DNA of 47,995 nt from positions 1 to 47,995 of the forward strand of contig NZ_DASZGI010000106.1 in assembly GCF_035938995.1 (NCBI RefSeq), written 5' to 3'. The notes under the pieces were generated by a model that made no database searches, was not told the DNA's origin, and was given only the letters and a program-made list of their open reading frames with translations. Below, in pieces: positions 26,183 through 33,763 of the stretch. This stretch comes from DASZGI01 sp035938995 (lineage in GTDB: Bacteria > Actinomycetota > Actinomycetes > Streptomycetales > Catenulisporaceae). The first letter of the stretch is position 1. Each line of letters begins with the position of its first letter. A program made the translations under genes and the position numbers.

Positions 26183-26764
26183 GCCCTCGTCCGCGCCCGG
26201 CTGCGCCCCCACGGCGGTGACCCGGTTGAGGAACCGGTCGAGGTTGGCCATCATCACCGCGATCCGTTCCGCCGGCGCAACCGCGTCGTTCGCCTGGGGC
26301 CGGACGGTCGGCCGCAGCGTGCCGCGCACGTAGGCGCTGCACGCGAGGTCGCCGCACATGTAGAGCCCGACGGTGTTGCCCTGCTTTCCCGCCTCGCCCG
26401 CGACCGGGGCGACGAACAGCCCCGCAGAGCCGGCCTCGTGCACGGTGCGGCACAGGTCGCACATCATCGCCGCGCGGATCTGGCTGCGCCCCGCCGAGGC
26501 GGTCCGCAACGCGATGCCGACCAGCCCGCTATCCCGCTCGGCCACGATGTACGCGCGCAGCGGTGCCTTAGGGTCGCGCCAACCGAAGAAGTCCTGATCA
26601 GCCCAGTCCACCCGGCTGAACGCGGCGGGCAGCGAAAGCGAGCGGGCCTCGCCGCGCGAGCAGTTGACGAATGAGCGTCTGATCTCGCTCTCGGCCAGCG
26701 GTATCAACAGGTCCCCGCAGTGTTCTTGACATCTTCGAAGGGCGCCTGTGCTGCCCTCCGCCAC
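26162..26764 (-). CDS. FBP-domain zinc-finger protein (EF-G-binding, FusB-like)
   Basis: A 200-residue protein of the FBP (treble-clef zinc finger) family, related to FusB-type EF-G-binding proteins that help release EF-G from ribosomes. Diagnostic sequences are ESEIRRSFVNCSRGEA, DFFGWRDPKAPLRAYIV, the metal-binding CDLCRTVH and the later MCGDLACSAYVRG, and the C-terminal AERIAVMMANLDRFLNRV. The ORF start is GTG 26764; family proteins start nearer the ESEIRRSF motif, so TTG 26707, with GGGGA upstream, may be the true start. Antibiotic (fusidic-acid) protection is known for some members, but a housekeeping role is likelier here. Confidence 0.88.
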   Translation of the reverse strand: MAEGSTGALRRCQEHCGDLLIPLAESEIRRSFVNCSRGEARSLSLPAAFSRVDWADQDFFGWRDPKAPLRAYIVAERDSGLVGIALRTASAGRSQIRAAMMCDLCRTVHEAGSAGLFVAPVAGEAGKQGNTVGLYMCGDLACSAYVRGTLRPTVRPQANDAVAPAERIAVMMANLDRFLNRVTAVGAQPGADEGLGAIVH

Positions 26765-26892
26765 TGCCGAGGCTATCGTGCGGCGATTGATCGCGCATTT
26801 ACTAATTCGGCCCGCCGACTAGGCCTACGGACGTCGGCCGCCGTCCCTGCACACGTCTGCCGCGCCCCGGCGCCAGGCGCGGCAAATGTAGT

Positions 26893-26928
26893 GGCCTGCC
26901 GGGGGAGGGGGGAGGCACCCGACAGGCC
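26893..26928 (-). terminator. Hairpin downstream of double-LuxR gene
   Basis: Arms 26893-26903 (GGCCTGCCGGG) and 26918-26928 (CCCGACAGGCC) pair with one mismatch around a purine-rich loop. It is about 70 nt past the stop of the LuxR-type gene and upstream of the FBP gene, so it is a reasonable rho-independent terminator. Confidence 0.5.
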
Positions 26929-26996
26929 GAAGTTCTTGTTAACCGGAATCGCGCCGCCCAAACGGGGGGCAGCTTCGAAATCGGTCCAGCAGCCGG

Positions 26997-27611
26997 TCAG
27001 CGGCCCACTCGGCTGCCGCGGACCACCAGCAACCCGCTGCGGAACGCCGCGTCCACCGCCTGCGCCCGCGAGCAGACCCCCAGCTTTCCGTAGATCCGGC
27101 GCAGGTGGGACTTGATCGTGTGCTGGGAGACCCACAGCTTGCGGCTGATCTGCAGGTCGGTCATCCCGCCCGCGACGCCCTCCAGGACCTGGACCTCCCG
27201 GTGGGACACCTCGGAGTTCCACGGGATGTCGCGGCGCTGCTCGATCTGGCCGCGGCAGTGCGCGATCGCGACGGCGTGCGCCGAGTTCAGGGCGCCGAGC
27301 GCGTCGAGGATGTGCGACATGTGGCTCTTGACGGTATGGCGGGCTATGCCGAGCCGGTGCGCGACCTCCTCGTTGGTCAGGCCGTCCGCGATCAGGGAAA
27401 GCACCTGGATCTCCCGGTCCGTCAATGGTCGCCGCGCCTTGAGTGGGCGCGATTCCAGAGAAGCCCGCGGGGACCTTAACGGTATCTCCACACTTCGCGG
27501 CGACCTGACGGGCACCGAAGACGTGGTCAAGAGCGCTGGCACGAACGCACCTCCAACTACCGGGTGGCGAAGAAAACGAGCCCTCGCACTACCCGGCAAT
27601 CGCGAGCGCAT
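26997..27611 (-). CDS. Regulator with two tandem LuxR-type HTH domains
   Basis: A 204-residue frame. HTH 1 is at about 61-125 (PLTDREIQVLSLIADGLTNEEVAHRLGIARHTVKSHMSHIL), HTH 2 at about 137-200 (VSHREVQVLEGVAGGMTDLQISRKLWVSQHTIKSHLRRIYGKLG). Both look complete, with the recognition helix conserved. There is no receiver, PAS or ATPase domain. The N-terminal about 58 residues are atypical in composition, contain a TTA leucine codon at residue 45 (27477-27479), and may be partly untranslated; internal starts such as GTG 27491 are possible. Two HTH units in one chain would suit binding to paired sites without a partner. The target is unknown. Confidence 0.8.
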   Translation of the reverse strand: MRSRLPGSARARFLRHPVVGGAFVPALLTTSSVPVRSPRSVEIPLRSPRASLESRPLKARRPLTDREIQVLSLIADGLTNEEVAHRLGIARHTVKSHMSHILDALGALNSAHAVAIAHCRGQIEQRRDIPWNSEVSHREVQVLEGVAGGMTDLQISRKLWVSQHTIKSHLRRIYGKLGVCSRAQAVDAAFRSGLLVVRGSRVGR

Positions 27612-27691
27612 GCACCCACTCGCGCGACGGTGCGCCGCCCGGCCACGCTCTCAGACCCCTGCTTCTCCTCCGTCGAGATCAGTGGGCGGTG

Positions 27692-27761
27692 TCTAGAACG
27701 CGGCTTCTAGAACACGGTTTCTAGAGCACGGTCTCTAGAGCACAGCGTCTAGAACTTGCTC
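27692..27761. repeat. 5 x 14-bp tandem repeat with TCTAGA core
   Basis: Units begin at 27692, 27706, 27720, 27734 and 27748, each TCTAGA(A/G)C followed by a variable 6-nt tail. The last unit covers the stop codon of the DUF427 gene (27749-27751). The region up to the LuxR-type gene contains no ORF. Confidence 0.9.
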
Positions 27762-28504
27762 TTGGGACGCTCTTCCAGGACGCCGTCCACGTAGATGTCG
27801 ACCTTCTCGTTGTAGAAGGAGGCCAGGCCGGCGATCTTCTGCGACTCGGGCAGCGGCGTGCGGTAGCCCCAGACCACGTCCTCGTGCACCGCCGTGCCGG
27901 TGTCGACGGACCAGTAGGTGGCGGTCCCCTTGTAAGGGCACTGTGTCTGAGTCTCGGTGGGCGTGAGCAGGTCCATGCGGATGTCGGTCAGCGGCAGGTA
28001 GTAGCGCGGGGGCAGGCCGGTCTCGAACAGGATGCGCGGCTGGTGCGAGTCGGCCACCGTGACCCCGTCGATCTCCACCCGGATGTGGCGGGAGCTGCCC
28101 AGGATGTCGACTCGGGTGAACGGGTCGCGCGGGTGGACGTAGATCGGCTCGTCCTCCTCGAACCACTCGGTCATCGCGCCGAAGTCGATCCGGATCAGGT
28201 CGCGCAGCGCCTCGACGGGCGATTCGGCGTGCCGGCGGGCCGCGCCGGACGCGGTACGCCCGCCGACTGCGACGTCGAACACCTCGGCGTCGCCCCGGCT
28301 CGGCGAGCGCTCGGTCTTGCCGGTCGGCTTGAGCTCCGCACGCACGTCCTCGGCCGGGATGTAGTACGTCGGGTAGTACGGGGCCTCCCACACCAGATAC
28401 GGCCGGACCGTGTCGGCGACGAGTGCGCCGTTCAGATACGCCCGCACCCGCTTGCGCCCGGGCTCGATCCGCACCCGTCCCCTGGTCTCGGTCTCCTGCG
28501 ACAT
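27749..28504 (-). CDS. Double DUF427-domain protein
   Basis: A 251-residue protein with two copies of the DUF427 fold (about 10-75 and 125-235). The diagnostic sequences are RVRAYLNGALVADTVRPYLVWEAPYYPTYYIP in copy 1, and HIRVEIDGVTVADSHQPRILFETGLPPRYYLPL with CPYKGTATYWSV in copy 2. It has no membrane span, and no biochemical activity is established for the family. ATG 28504 has AAGGAAGG 5 nt upstream. It follows the exporter permease by 31 nt on the same strand, so it may be the third gene of the exporter operon. Confidence 0.9.
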   Translation of the reverse strand: MSQETETRGRVRIEPGRKRVRAYLNGALVADTVRPYLVWEAPYYPTYYIPAEDVRAELKPTGKTERSPSRGDAEVFDVAVGGRTASGAARRHAESPVEALRDLIRIDFGAMTEWFEEDEPIYVHPRDPFTRVDILGSSRHIRVEIDGVTVADSHQPRILFETGLPPRYYLPLTDIRMDLLTPTETQTQCPYKGTATYWSVDTGTAVHEDVVWGYRTPLPESQKIAGLASFYNEKVDIYVDGVLEERPKSKF

Positions 28505-28535
28505 CGTGCCTTCCTTTCGCCGGTCGGGGCCGGGT

Positions 28536-29303
28536 TCAGGCGCTTTCGATCTGGAAACGGCGCACTCCGGCCATCACGCAGACCCCGGCGAGCGCGATGC
28601 TGACCAATGCGCCCCACAGGACGGTCGTGTTCGCGTACTCACCGAGGAACACCTGCCGCATCGCGTCAACGATGTACCGGAACGGATTAATCCGAGAGAT
28701 GTCGTAGAGCCACGTCGGCGCGGACTGCTCGGTGAGCGGCAGCAGGATCCCGGAAAGCAGCAGGACAGGCACCGCGACCGAGTTGAGCAACGGCGCGAGC
28801 GCGTCTTCGCTCTTGAGCGCGAGGCCGAGGGCGTACGACAGCGAGGACATGCTCACCGAGAGCAGCAGGACGAAGACGAGGGCGTAGAACACGCCGCCGA
28901 CCGGGGCGCGCAGGCCCATCAGGATCCCGGTGACGATGAGGATCGCGGACTGCGCGAGCAGCGCCACGGCGTCCCGCAGCACCCGGCCGAACAGCAGGCC
29001 GAAGCGGCTGACCGGGGTCACGCGCATCCGCTCGATCACCCCGGCGCGGTACTCGGCGATGATGGCGAAGCCGACGAACAGCGAGCCGAACAGGCCCAGC
29101 TGGACCAGCAGCCCGGGCACGAAGATCTTCCAGGCCTGGTCGGAGGAGGCGCCCGGCGCGCCGACGAAGTGCTTCACCAGCGGGCCGAACAGGGTGAGGT
29201 AGAGGATCGGCTGGATCACGCCGATGATGAGCCACGCGGGGTTGCGCAGCGACAGGCGCAGCTGCCGTCGGAAGATCAGGATGGTGTCGCGCAGGACGTT
29301 CAT
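28536..29303 (-). CDS. ABC-2 type exporter permease (DrrB-like)
   Basis: Integral membrane permease of 255 residues with six hydrophobic segments. Family signatures are the N-terminal RQLRLSLRNPAWLIIGVIQPILYLTLFG, the central FAIIAEYRAGVIERMRVTPVSR (the EAA-like cytoplasmic loop contacting the ATPase), and LSGILLPLTEQSAPTWL near the end. DrrB-type permeases export drugs, polyketides and peptides. AGGAG lies 8 nt upstream of ATG. Its ATPase partner is encoded 334 nt upstream on the same strand, an unusually long gap filled by repeats. Its proximity to the lanthipeptide genes makes it a candidate export permease. Confidence 0.92.
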   Translation of the reverse strand: MNVLRDTILIFRRQLRLSLRNPAWLIIGVIQPILYLTLFGPLVKHFVGAPGASSDQAWKIFVPGLLVQLGLFGSLFVGFAIIAEYRAGVIERMRVTPVSRFGLLFGRVLRDAVALLAQSAILIVTGILMGLRAPVGGVFYALVFVLLLSVSMSSLSYALGLALKSEDALAPLLNSVAVPVLLLSGILLPLTEQSAPTWLYDISRINPFRYIVDAMRQVFLGEYANTTVLWGALVSIALAGVCVMAGVRRFQIESA

Positions 29304-29637
29304 CGTGGGGCTCCTGGGACTCGGGCTTGCGGAGGATTCGGGGCCGGACGGGCGGCGGGCGGCAGTTTGGTCGATTTAAGACGACCGGCCATTTTCGCCC
29401 ACCAGGTCAGGACAGCGGCGGGCGGCGGGCGGCGGGCGGCGGGCGGCGGGCGGCGGCCAAGTTAAGCCGACCGGTCATTTTGAATTAGCCAGGTCAGGGC
29501 ACATTGACGGACCCCTACGCGCGGCGACGATTCTAAGACGACCGGTCATTTTGACGACCGTGTCGAGTCAGGATTCGCCATAGGGTGACTGCGCGTGGCA
29601 GCTGGATCAAGACGACCGGTCATTTTGACTCGCCGGG
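29304..29637. repeat. Repeat-filled spacer with four copies of a ~45-bp element
   Basis: The 334-nt spacer between the exporter ATPase and permease genes holds four copies of an element with core AAGACGACCGGTCATTTT and a downstream AGGTCAGGAC-like segment. Cores begin near 29378, 29464, 29535 and 29609, with ACCGGTC centred 71-86 nt apart. The last copy runs into the ATPase stop codon (29638-29640). A 42-bp block of six GCGGCGG units is at 29415-29456. No gene is present. Confidence 0.85.
29415..29456. repeat. 6 x 7-bp GCGGCGG simple repeat
   Basis: Six perfect copies of GCGGCGG. It sits between the first and second copies of the 45-bp element. A partial copy occurs upstream at about 29350. 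Confidence 0.9.
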
Positions 29638-30690
29638 TCAGGACGCGGCTTCGGGCTCGGGAGCGGCGGCGTTAGCAGTAGCGGGGCTGTCGTCGCGCAG
29701 CGAGCGGCCGGTCAGGGTGAGGAACACGTCGTCCAGGGTTGGCCGGGCCAGCTGGATCGAGGCGATGGGTACGCTCGCCGCGTCCATCGCGCGCATGATG
29801 CCCAGCAGGATCTGGCCCCCGGAGTCGACGACCACCCGCAGCACGCGGCCCGACGTGGAGGTCTCCCGCACTCCCTCGAGTCCTTCAAGCGCCGTGAGCG
29901 CGGCGGCCGGATCGTCGTCCACCTCGATCGTGACCAGGTCGCCGGAGATCCGGCTCTTGAGCTCCTCCGGCGTCCCCTCGGCGACGATGCGGCCGGAGTC
30001 GATGATGAGGATCCGGTCGCACAGCGCGTCCGCCTCCTCGAGGTAGTGCGTGGTCAGGAACACGGTCGTCTCAAGGTCGTCGCGCAGCCGCCGCACGTGC
30101 GACCACAAGTTGGCCCGGCTCTGCGGGTCGAGACCGGTCGTCGGCTCGTCCAGGAATACCAGCGCGGGCGCGTGCACCAGGCCGAGGGCGATGTCCAGGC
30201 GCCGCTTCTGGCCGCCGGACAGCGTCTTGATGTAGCGGTCCTCCAGACCGGCCAACTCCAGTTGCACCAGCAGTTCCTGCGAACGCTCGCGCGCCTCTGC
30301 GGCCCCGATCCGGTAGAGCTCGGCCTGGGTGACCAGTTCCTCGGCGACCGTGCACGCTCCGTCGGTGCCGCCGCCCTGGCCGACGTACCCGATCCGGCGT
30401 CGCACCTCGGCCGGCTCGCGCCGAAGATCCGCTCCGGCCACGATCGCGGTGCCCGCCGTGGGTTCGAGCAGCGTCGTCAGCATGCGCAGGGTGGTGGTCT
30501 TCCCGGCGCCGTTCGGCCCGAGGAAGCCGACGATCTCCCCCGCCTTCACCTCGAGGTCCACGCCGCGCACGGCCTCGACCTCGCCGCGCCTGGTCTTGAA
30601 CGTCTTGGCCAGCCCGACGGCCGAGATCATCGTGCCGCCGAAAGTATGCGTCCCGCTCGGGCGCGCCGTCGCGTCCTGCGCCTGGGTCAC
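29638..30690 (-). CDS. ABC exporter ATP-binding protein (DrrA-like)
   Basis: A 350-residue daunorubicin-resistance-type ATPase. The Walker A motif is GPNGAGKTT, the signature LSGGQKRRLDIALGL, Walker B LVFLDEPTTGLDP, and the switch H in TTHYLEEADALCDRI. The C-terminal 100 residues include ILIIDSGRIVAEGTPEELKSRI and a DrrA-type extension. GTG 30690 is chosen for GGAGG 7-8 nt upstream; ATG in TMISAVGLAKTF is a later alternative. It is divergent from the LanKC gene. Together with the permease it forms an exporter of the DrrAB kind, not the fused half-transporters RamA/RamB found beside SapB genes in Streptomyces. Confidence 0.93.
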   Translation of the reverse strand: MTQAQDATARPSGTHTFGGTMISAVGLAKTFKTRRGEVEAVRGVDLEVKAGEIVGFLGPNGAGKTTTLRMLTTLLEPTAGTAIVAGADLRREPAEVRRRIGYVGQGGGTDGACTVAEELVTQAELYRIGAAEARERSQELLVQLELAGLEDRYIKTLSGGQKRRLDIALGLVHAPALVFLDEPTTGLDPQSRANLWSHVRRLRDDLETTVFLTTHYLEEADALCDRILIIDSGRIVAEGTPEELKSRISGDLVTIEVDDDPAAALTALEGLEGVRETSTSGRVLRVVVDSGGQILLGIMRAMDAASVPIASIQLARPTLDDVFLTLTGRSLRDDSPATANAAAPEPEAAS

Positions 30691-31152
30691 CGTTGTGCCT
30701 CCTGCCCCGGAATGGTGATCGTGCTCGCGATATATCTCAAGTTTGCCGCGGGACCACCCTACGGCATGGAGCCGACAGTCGCCGCATGGGGTCGACGACC
30801 TAATTTCACGCGTGACCACCGGCAAAGGCCCAGGTCGCTGCGCCCGGACCGGCGCCGCGCACCGCGCGCCCCTTGCGCTCCTCCACACTCCCCCGCGGTG
30901 CGCCAATACGTCCCGGCGTCCTCTGAAATGTTTTCACGTCCCGGCCGAATTCGCAGGTCACCAGCTCGATGCAAACGTACGGCGCATATGCATGCCGGTT
31001 CACCCTTTAGTGTGATTGCGGTTCAAGAATCAGCGTTCGATTATTTTCCGGTACGCGAGAGCGCCAGGTTCCGCCACCCCGCGCGGTGCGCAATGGCTCC
31101 TCTGTCAGGAGCCATAAAACGCCGCTGCCATACCCACCACGAGGGTAACCGT
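30691..31152. promoter_or_regulatory. Divergent promoter region exporter / lanthipeptide synthetase
   Basis: This 462-nt spacer is the longest gene-free stretch in the window and is AT-richer than its surroundings, mainly at 30728-30745 and 31015-31050. It must contain promoters for both the exporter operon (minus) and lanKC (plus), though no -10/-35 pair is secure. A perfect 9-bp inverted repeat is at 31093-31115. Confidence 0.55.
31093..31115 (+). promoter_or_regulatory. 9-bp inverted repeat upstream of lanKC
   Basis: ATGGCTCCT (31093-31101) and AGGAGCCAT (31107-31115) form a perfect inverted repeat with a 5-nt loop, ending 37 nt before the lanKC ATG. It could be an operator or a leader hairpin. 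It contains an in-frame ATG, giving a possible 20-codon longer synthetase. Confidence 0.5.
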
Positions 31153-33705
31153 ATGGACAAGCGCTACGAGGCTTATTGCCTTGCCGACCCGGCGTTCTAC
31201 GACCAGTCGGCCGGCCGGGAGGCCGTGTTCCCGGTGGCCGACCGTGAACCGCCGGCCGGCTGGAGTACTCAGGCGTCCGGCGACTGGTGGCACGTCAACC
31301 CCGATGCCCACCACCTGCCAGATCAGGGCTGGAAGATCCATGTATCGGCGACGCTGGGGAATGCCGAGCGGGTGCTGGACGTGGTGTGGGAGTACTGCGT
31401 CCGCGAGCGCGTCGCATTCAAGTTCATCCGCGGCCCGCGGCTTTTGTTGCTTCGCAATGCCAAATACGCTGACCGCGGGGGGAGCGGAAAACTCGTCACT
31501 CTCTACCCGGTCGACGAGGGCGCACTCGAACGTGTGCTCGCCGGACTCGGAGAACTTCTGCGCGACGAACCGGGTCCTTATATTCTGAGTGATTTACGGT
31601 ACGGTGACGGCCCGCTTTATGTGCGCTATGGCGGATTCGCGCCGCGCCGCTGCCTTGATCCGTCCGGCCAACTGGTGCCGGCGATCGCGGATCCGCGCGG
31701 CGAGTTGATCCCGGACCCGCGTGGCCCGGTGTTCGCGCCGCCGTCGTGGGTACAGCTTCCCGCGTTCCTCTCCCCGCATCTGGCTGCCCGCAACGCCACC
31801 GCGACTGTCGATCTGCCCTACACGATCACCGAGGCGCTGCACTTTTCCAACGGCGGCGGGGTCTACCGGGCCACGGACCGGCGCACCGGGGAGTCAGTCG
31901 TGCTCAAGGAGGCGCGGCCGCACGCCGGGCTCGTCGGCAATGGCCAAGACGCGGTGGACCGGCTCCGGCACGAGCGCGAGATGCTTCTGCTCATCTCGGG
32001 CAGCGGTGTCGCCCCCGAGGTGCGCGACTACTTCACCTTGGGCGACCACCACTTCCTCGTGCTCGAGTACATCGAGGGGCGCGCGCTCAACTCCTTCTTC
32101 GCCGAGCGCTACCCGCTCACCCGCCCGAACGCCGATCCTCAGGCGCTGGCCGACTACACCGCGTGGGCGCTGGGAATCCAGCACGACGCGGAGCGGGCCG
32201 TGGCGCAGCTGCATTCGCACGGACTCGTGTTCAACGACCTGCATCTGTTCAACATCATGGTGCGGCCGGACGACACCGTCGCGCTGATCGACTTCGAGGT
32301 GGCCGCCCCGGCCGGGAACGACGCGCGCCGCACTCTGGCCAGCCGGGCTTTTCTGGCCCCGAAGGACCGCACCGGCTTTGCGGTCGACCGGTACGCGCTC
32401 GCCTGTCTCAGGCTCGCCTTGTTCATGCCGCTGACCACGCTGCTCGTGCTGGACCGGGCACACGCCGCGGCCATGGCGCGGATCATCGCGGCCGAGTTCC
32501 CCGACGTGCCCGCCGACTTCCTGGACGAAGCGGTCCGCGAGATCGGCGGCGCCGAACCGGACCGCACGGAACCAGAGCCGCTCCTCGCGACACCCGAGCC
32601 GGCCTGGCTCCCGTTGCGCGACGCAGTCGCCGATGGAATCCGCGCTGCGGCGACGCCGGAGCGTGAGGACCGCCTCTTCCCTGGCGACGTGCGGCAGTTC
32701 ACCGTCCCGGGCGGCGGCCTGAATCTGGCCCATGGCGCTGCCGGTGTGCTCTACGCCTTTCACGAGACCGGTGTGCCGATCCAGCCCGAATACGAGGACT
32801 GGCTGCTGCGCCGGGCGGCCAAGCCGCCGCACGACACCCCGCTCGGCCTTTACGACGGCCTCCACGGAATCGCACACGTACTCGACCTACTCGGCCACCC
32901 CGAAGCCGCCGACCGCCTGCTCGCGGCCGCACTGGACGAGCGGTGGCAGCGGCTCGGCTCCGATCTGTACGGCGGCCTCGGCGGGATCGGACTGAACCTG
33001 CTGCACTTCGCCCGGCGCACCGACGACGCAGCCCTGCGCGACCACGCCCTCACCGCGGCCGCGATCGCCGCCGACCGACTGGGCGAAGCTCCGGATGCGC
33101 CACGCATCAGCGGCGGAGGCGGTCCGCGGGCCGGCCTGATGCGCGGCTGCTCCGGTCCGGCGCTGCTGTTCCTCGCGATGTTCGAGGACAGCGGGGACAA
33201 GACCTGGCTGGACGCCGCCGAGACTGCGGTGCGGCAGGATCTGCGCCGCTGCGTGCCGACCGCGAACGGCAGCGGCGCGCTCCACGTCAACGAGGGCCGA
33301 CGGACCATGCCCTATCTAGCGGACGGCAGCGTGGGCATCGGCATGGTGCTGCGACGCCTCCTGCGGCACCGCCCGGCCGACGACCTGGCCGAAGCCGCGC
33401 ACGCGATCCGCGTCGCCGCGACCTCGCGCTTCTACGTGCAGGCCGGCCTGCTCTCCGGCCGCGCCGGGATGATCCTCGCCCTCGCGGACGAGCGAGGCCG
33501 CGACTCGTCCGCGCTCGCCGACCAGATCAGACGGCTGACGTGGCACGCGGTGCGCCGCGACGGGCGGCTGATGTTCCCGGGCGAGCAGCTGCTGCGGCTG
33601 TCCACCGACCTGGCCACCGGCTCGGCGGGCATCCTGCTCGCCCTCGGCGCGGCGCTCCAGCAGACCCCGGCGCATCTGCCGCTGCTGCCGCCCGCCGACC
33701 CCTAG
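31153..33705 (+). CDS. Class III lanthipeptide synthetase LanKC
   Basis: RamC/LanKC-type synthetase, 850 residues, in three parts: an N-terminal phospho-Ser/Thr lyase domain (about 1-215, starting MDKRYEAYCLADPAFYD exactly as RamC homologues start), a central kinase domain (about 225-500; GGGVYRATDR, catalytic Asp362 in VFNDLHLFNIMV, metal-binding Asp380 in IDFEVA) and a LanC-like cyclase domain (about 510-850; GLHGIAHVLDLLGH, MRGCSGPALLFL, YLADGSVGIGM). The cyclase lacks the Cys-His-Gly zinc ligands of LanC/LanL, which is the class III hallmark. It phosphorylates and eliminates Ser/Thr, then forms lanthionine/labionin rings. A TTA codon sits at residue 148 (31594-31596). ATG 31153 has GAGGG 7 nt upstream. 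Confidence 0.95.
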   Translation: MDKRYEAYCLADPAFYDQSAGREAVFPVADREPPAGWSTQASGDWWHVNPDAHHLPDQGWKIHVSATLGNAERVLDVVWEYCVRERVAFKFIRGPRLLLLRNAKYADRGGSGKLVTLYPVDEGALERVLAGLGELLRDEPGPYILSDLRYGDGPLYVRYGGFAPRRCLDPSGQLVPAIADPRGELIPDPRGPVFAPPSWVQLPAFLSPHLAARNATATVDLPYTITEALHFSNGGGVYRATDRRTGESVVLKEARPHAGLVGNGQDAVDRLRHEREMLLLISGSGVAPEVRDYFTLGDHHFLVLEYIEGRALNSFFAERYPLTRPNADPQALADYTAWALGIQHDAERAVAQLHSHGLVFNDLHLFNIMVRPDDTVALIDFEVAAPAGNDARRTLASRAFLAPKDRTGFAVDRYALACLRLALFMPLTTLLVLDRAHAAAMARIIAAEFPDVPADFLDEAVREIGGAEPDRTEPEPLLATPEPAWLPLRDAVADGIRAAATPEREDRLFPGDVRQFTVPGGGLNLAHGAAGVLYAFHETGVPIQPEYEDWLLRRAAKPPHDTPLGLYDGLHGIAHVLDLLGHPEAADRLLAAALDERWQRLGSDLYGGLGGIGLNLLHFARRTDDAALRDHALTAAAIAADRLGEAPDAPRISGGGGPRAGLMRGCSGPALLFLAMFEDSGDKTWLDAAETAVRQDLRRCVPTANGSGALHVNEGRRTMPYLADGSVGIGMVLRRLLRHRPADDLAEAAHAIRVAATSRFYVQAGLLSGRAGMILALADERGRDSSALADQIRRLTWHAVRRDGRLMFPGEQLLRLSTDLATGSAGILLALGAALQQTPAHLPLLPPADP

Positions 33706-33708
33706 ACG

Positions 33709-33726
33709 ACCCCCTTCGCAGGGGGT
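33709..33726 (+). promoter_or_regulatory. Short hairpin between lanKC and precursor gene
   Basis: ACCCCCT-TCGC-AGGGGGT gives a perfect 7-bp stem with a stable tetraloop, 3 nt after the synthetase stop. Without a T-run it may act as a partial terminator or an RNA-stability element that lets the precursor be made in excess. Confidence 0.5.
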
Positions 33727-33763
33727 TGACCCGAAATCCCGATCCCGATCACAGGAGGAAACC

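Noticed and set aside
27692..27761. CRISPR-like array
   Set aside because: Units are contiguous 14-mers with no unique spacers and no cas genes nearby.
29376..29650. CRISPR array or tandem attachment sites
   Set aside because: Repeats are imperfect, spacing is irregular (71-86 nt), and there is no integrase or Cas gene.
30046..31152. N-terminal extension of the LanKC frame
   Set aside because: Overlaps the exporter ATPase gene antisense; RamC-type proteins begin exactly at the MDKRYE of 31153.
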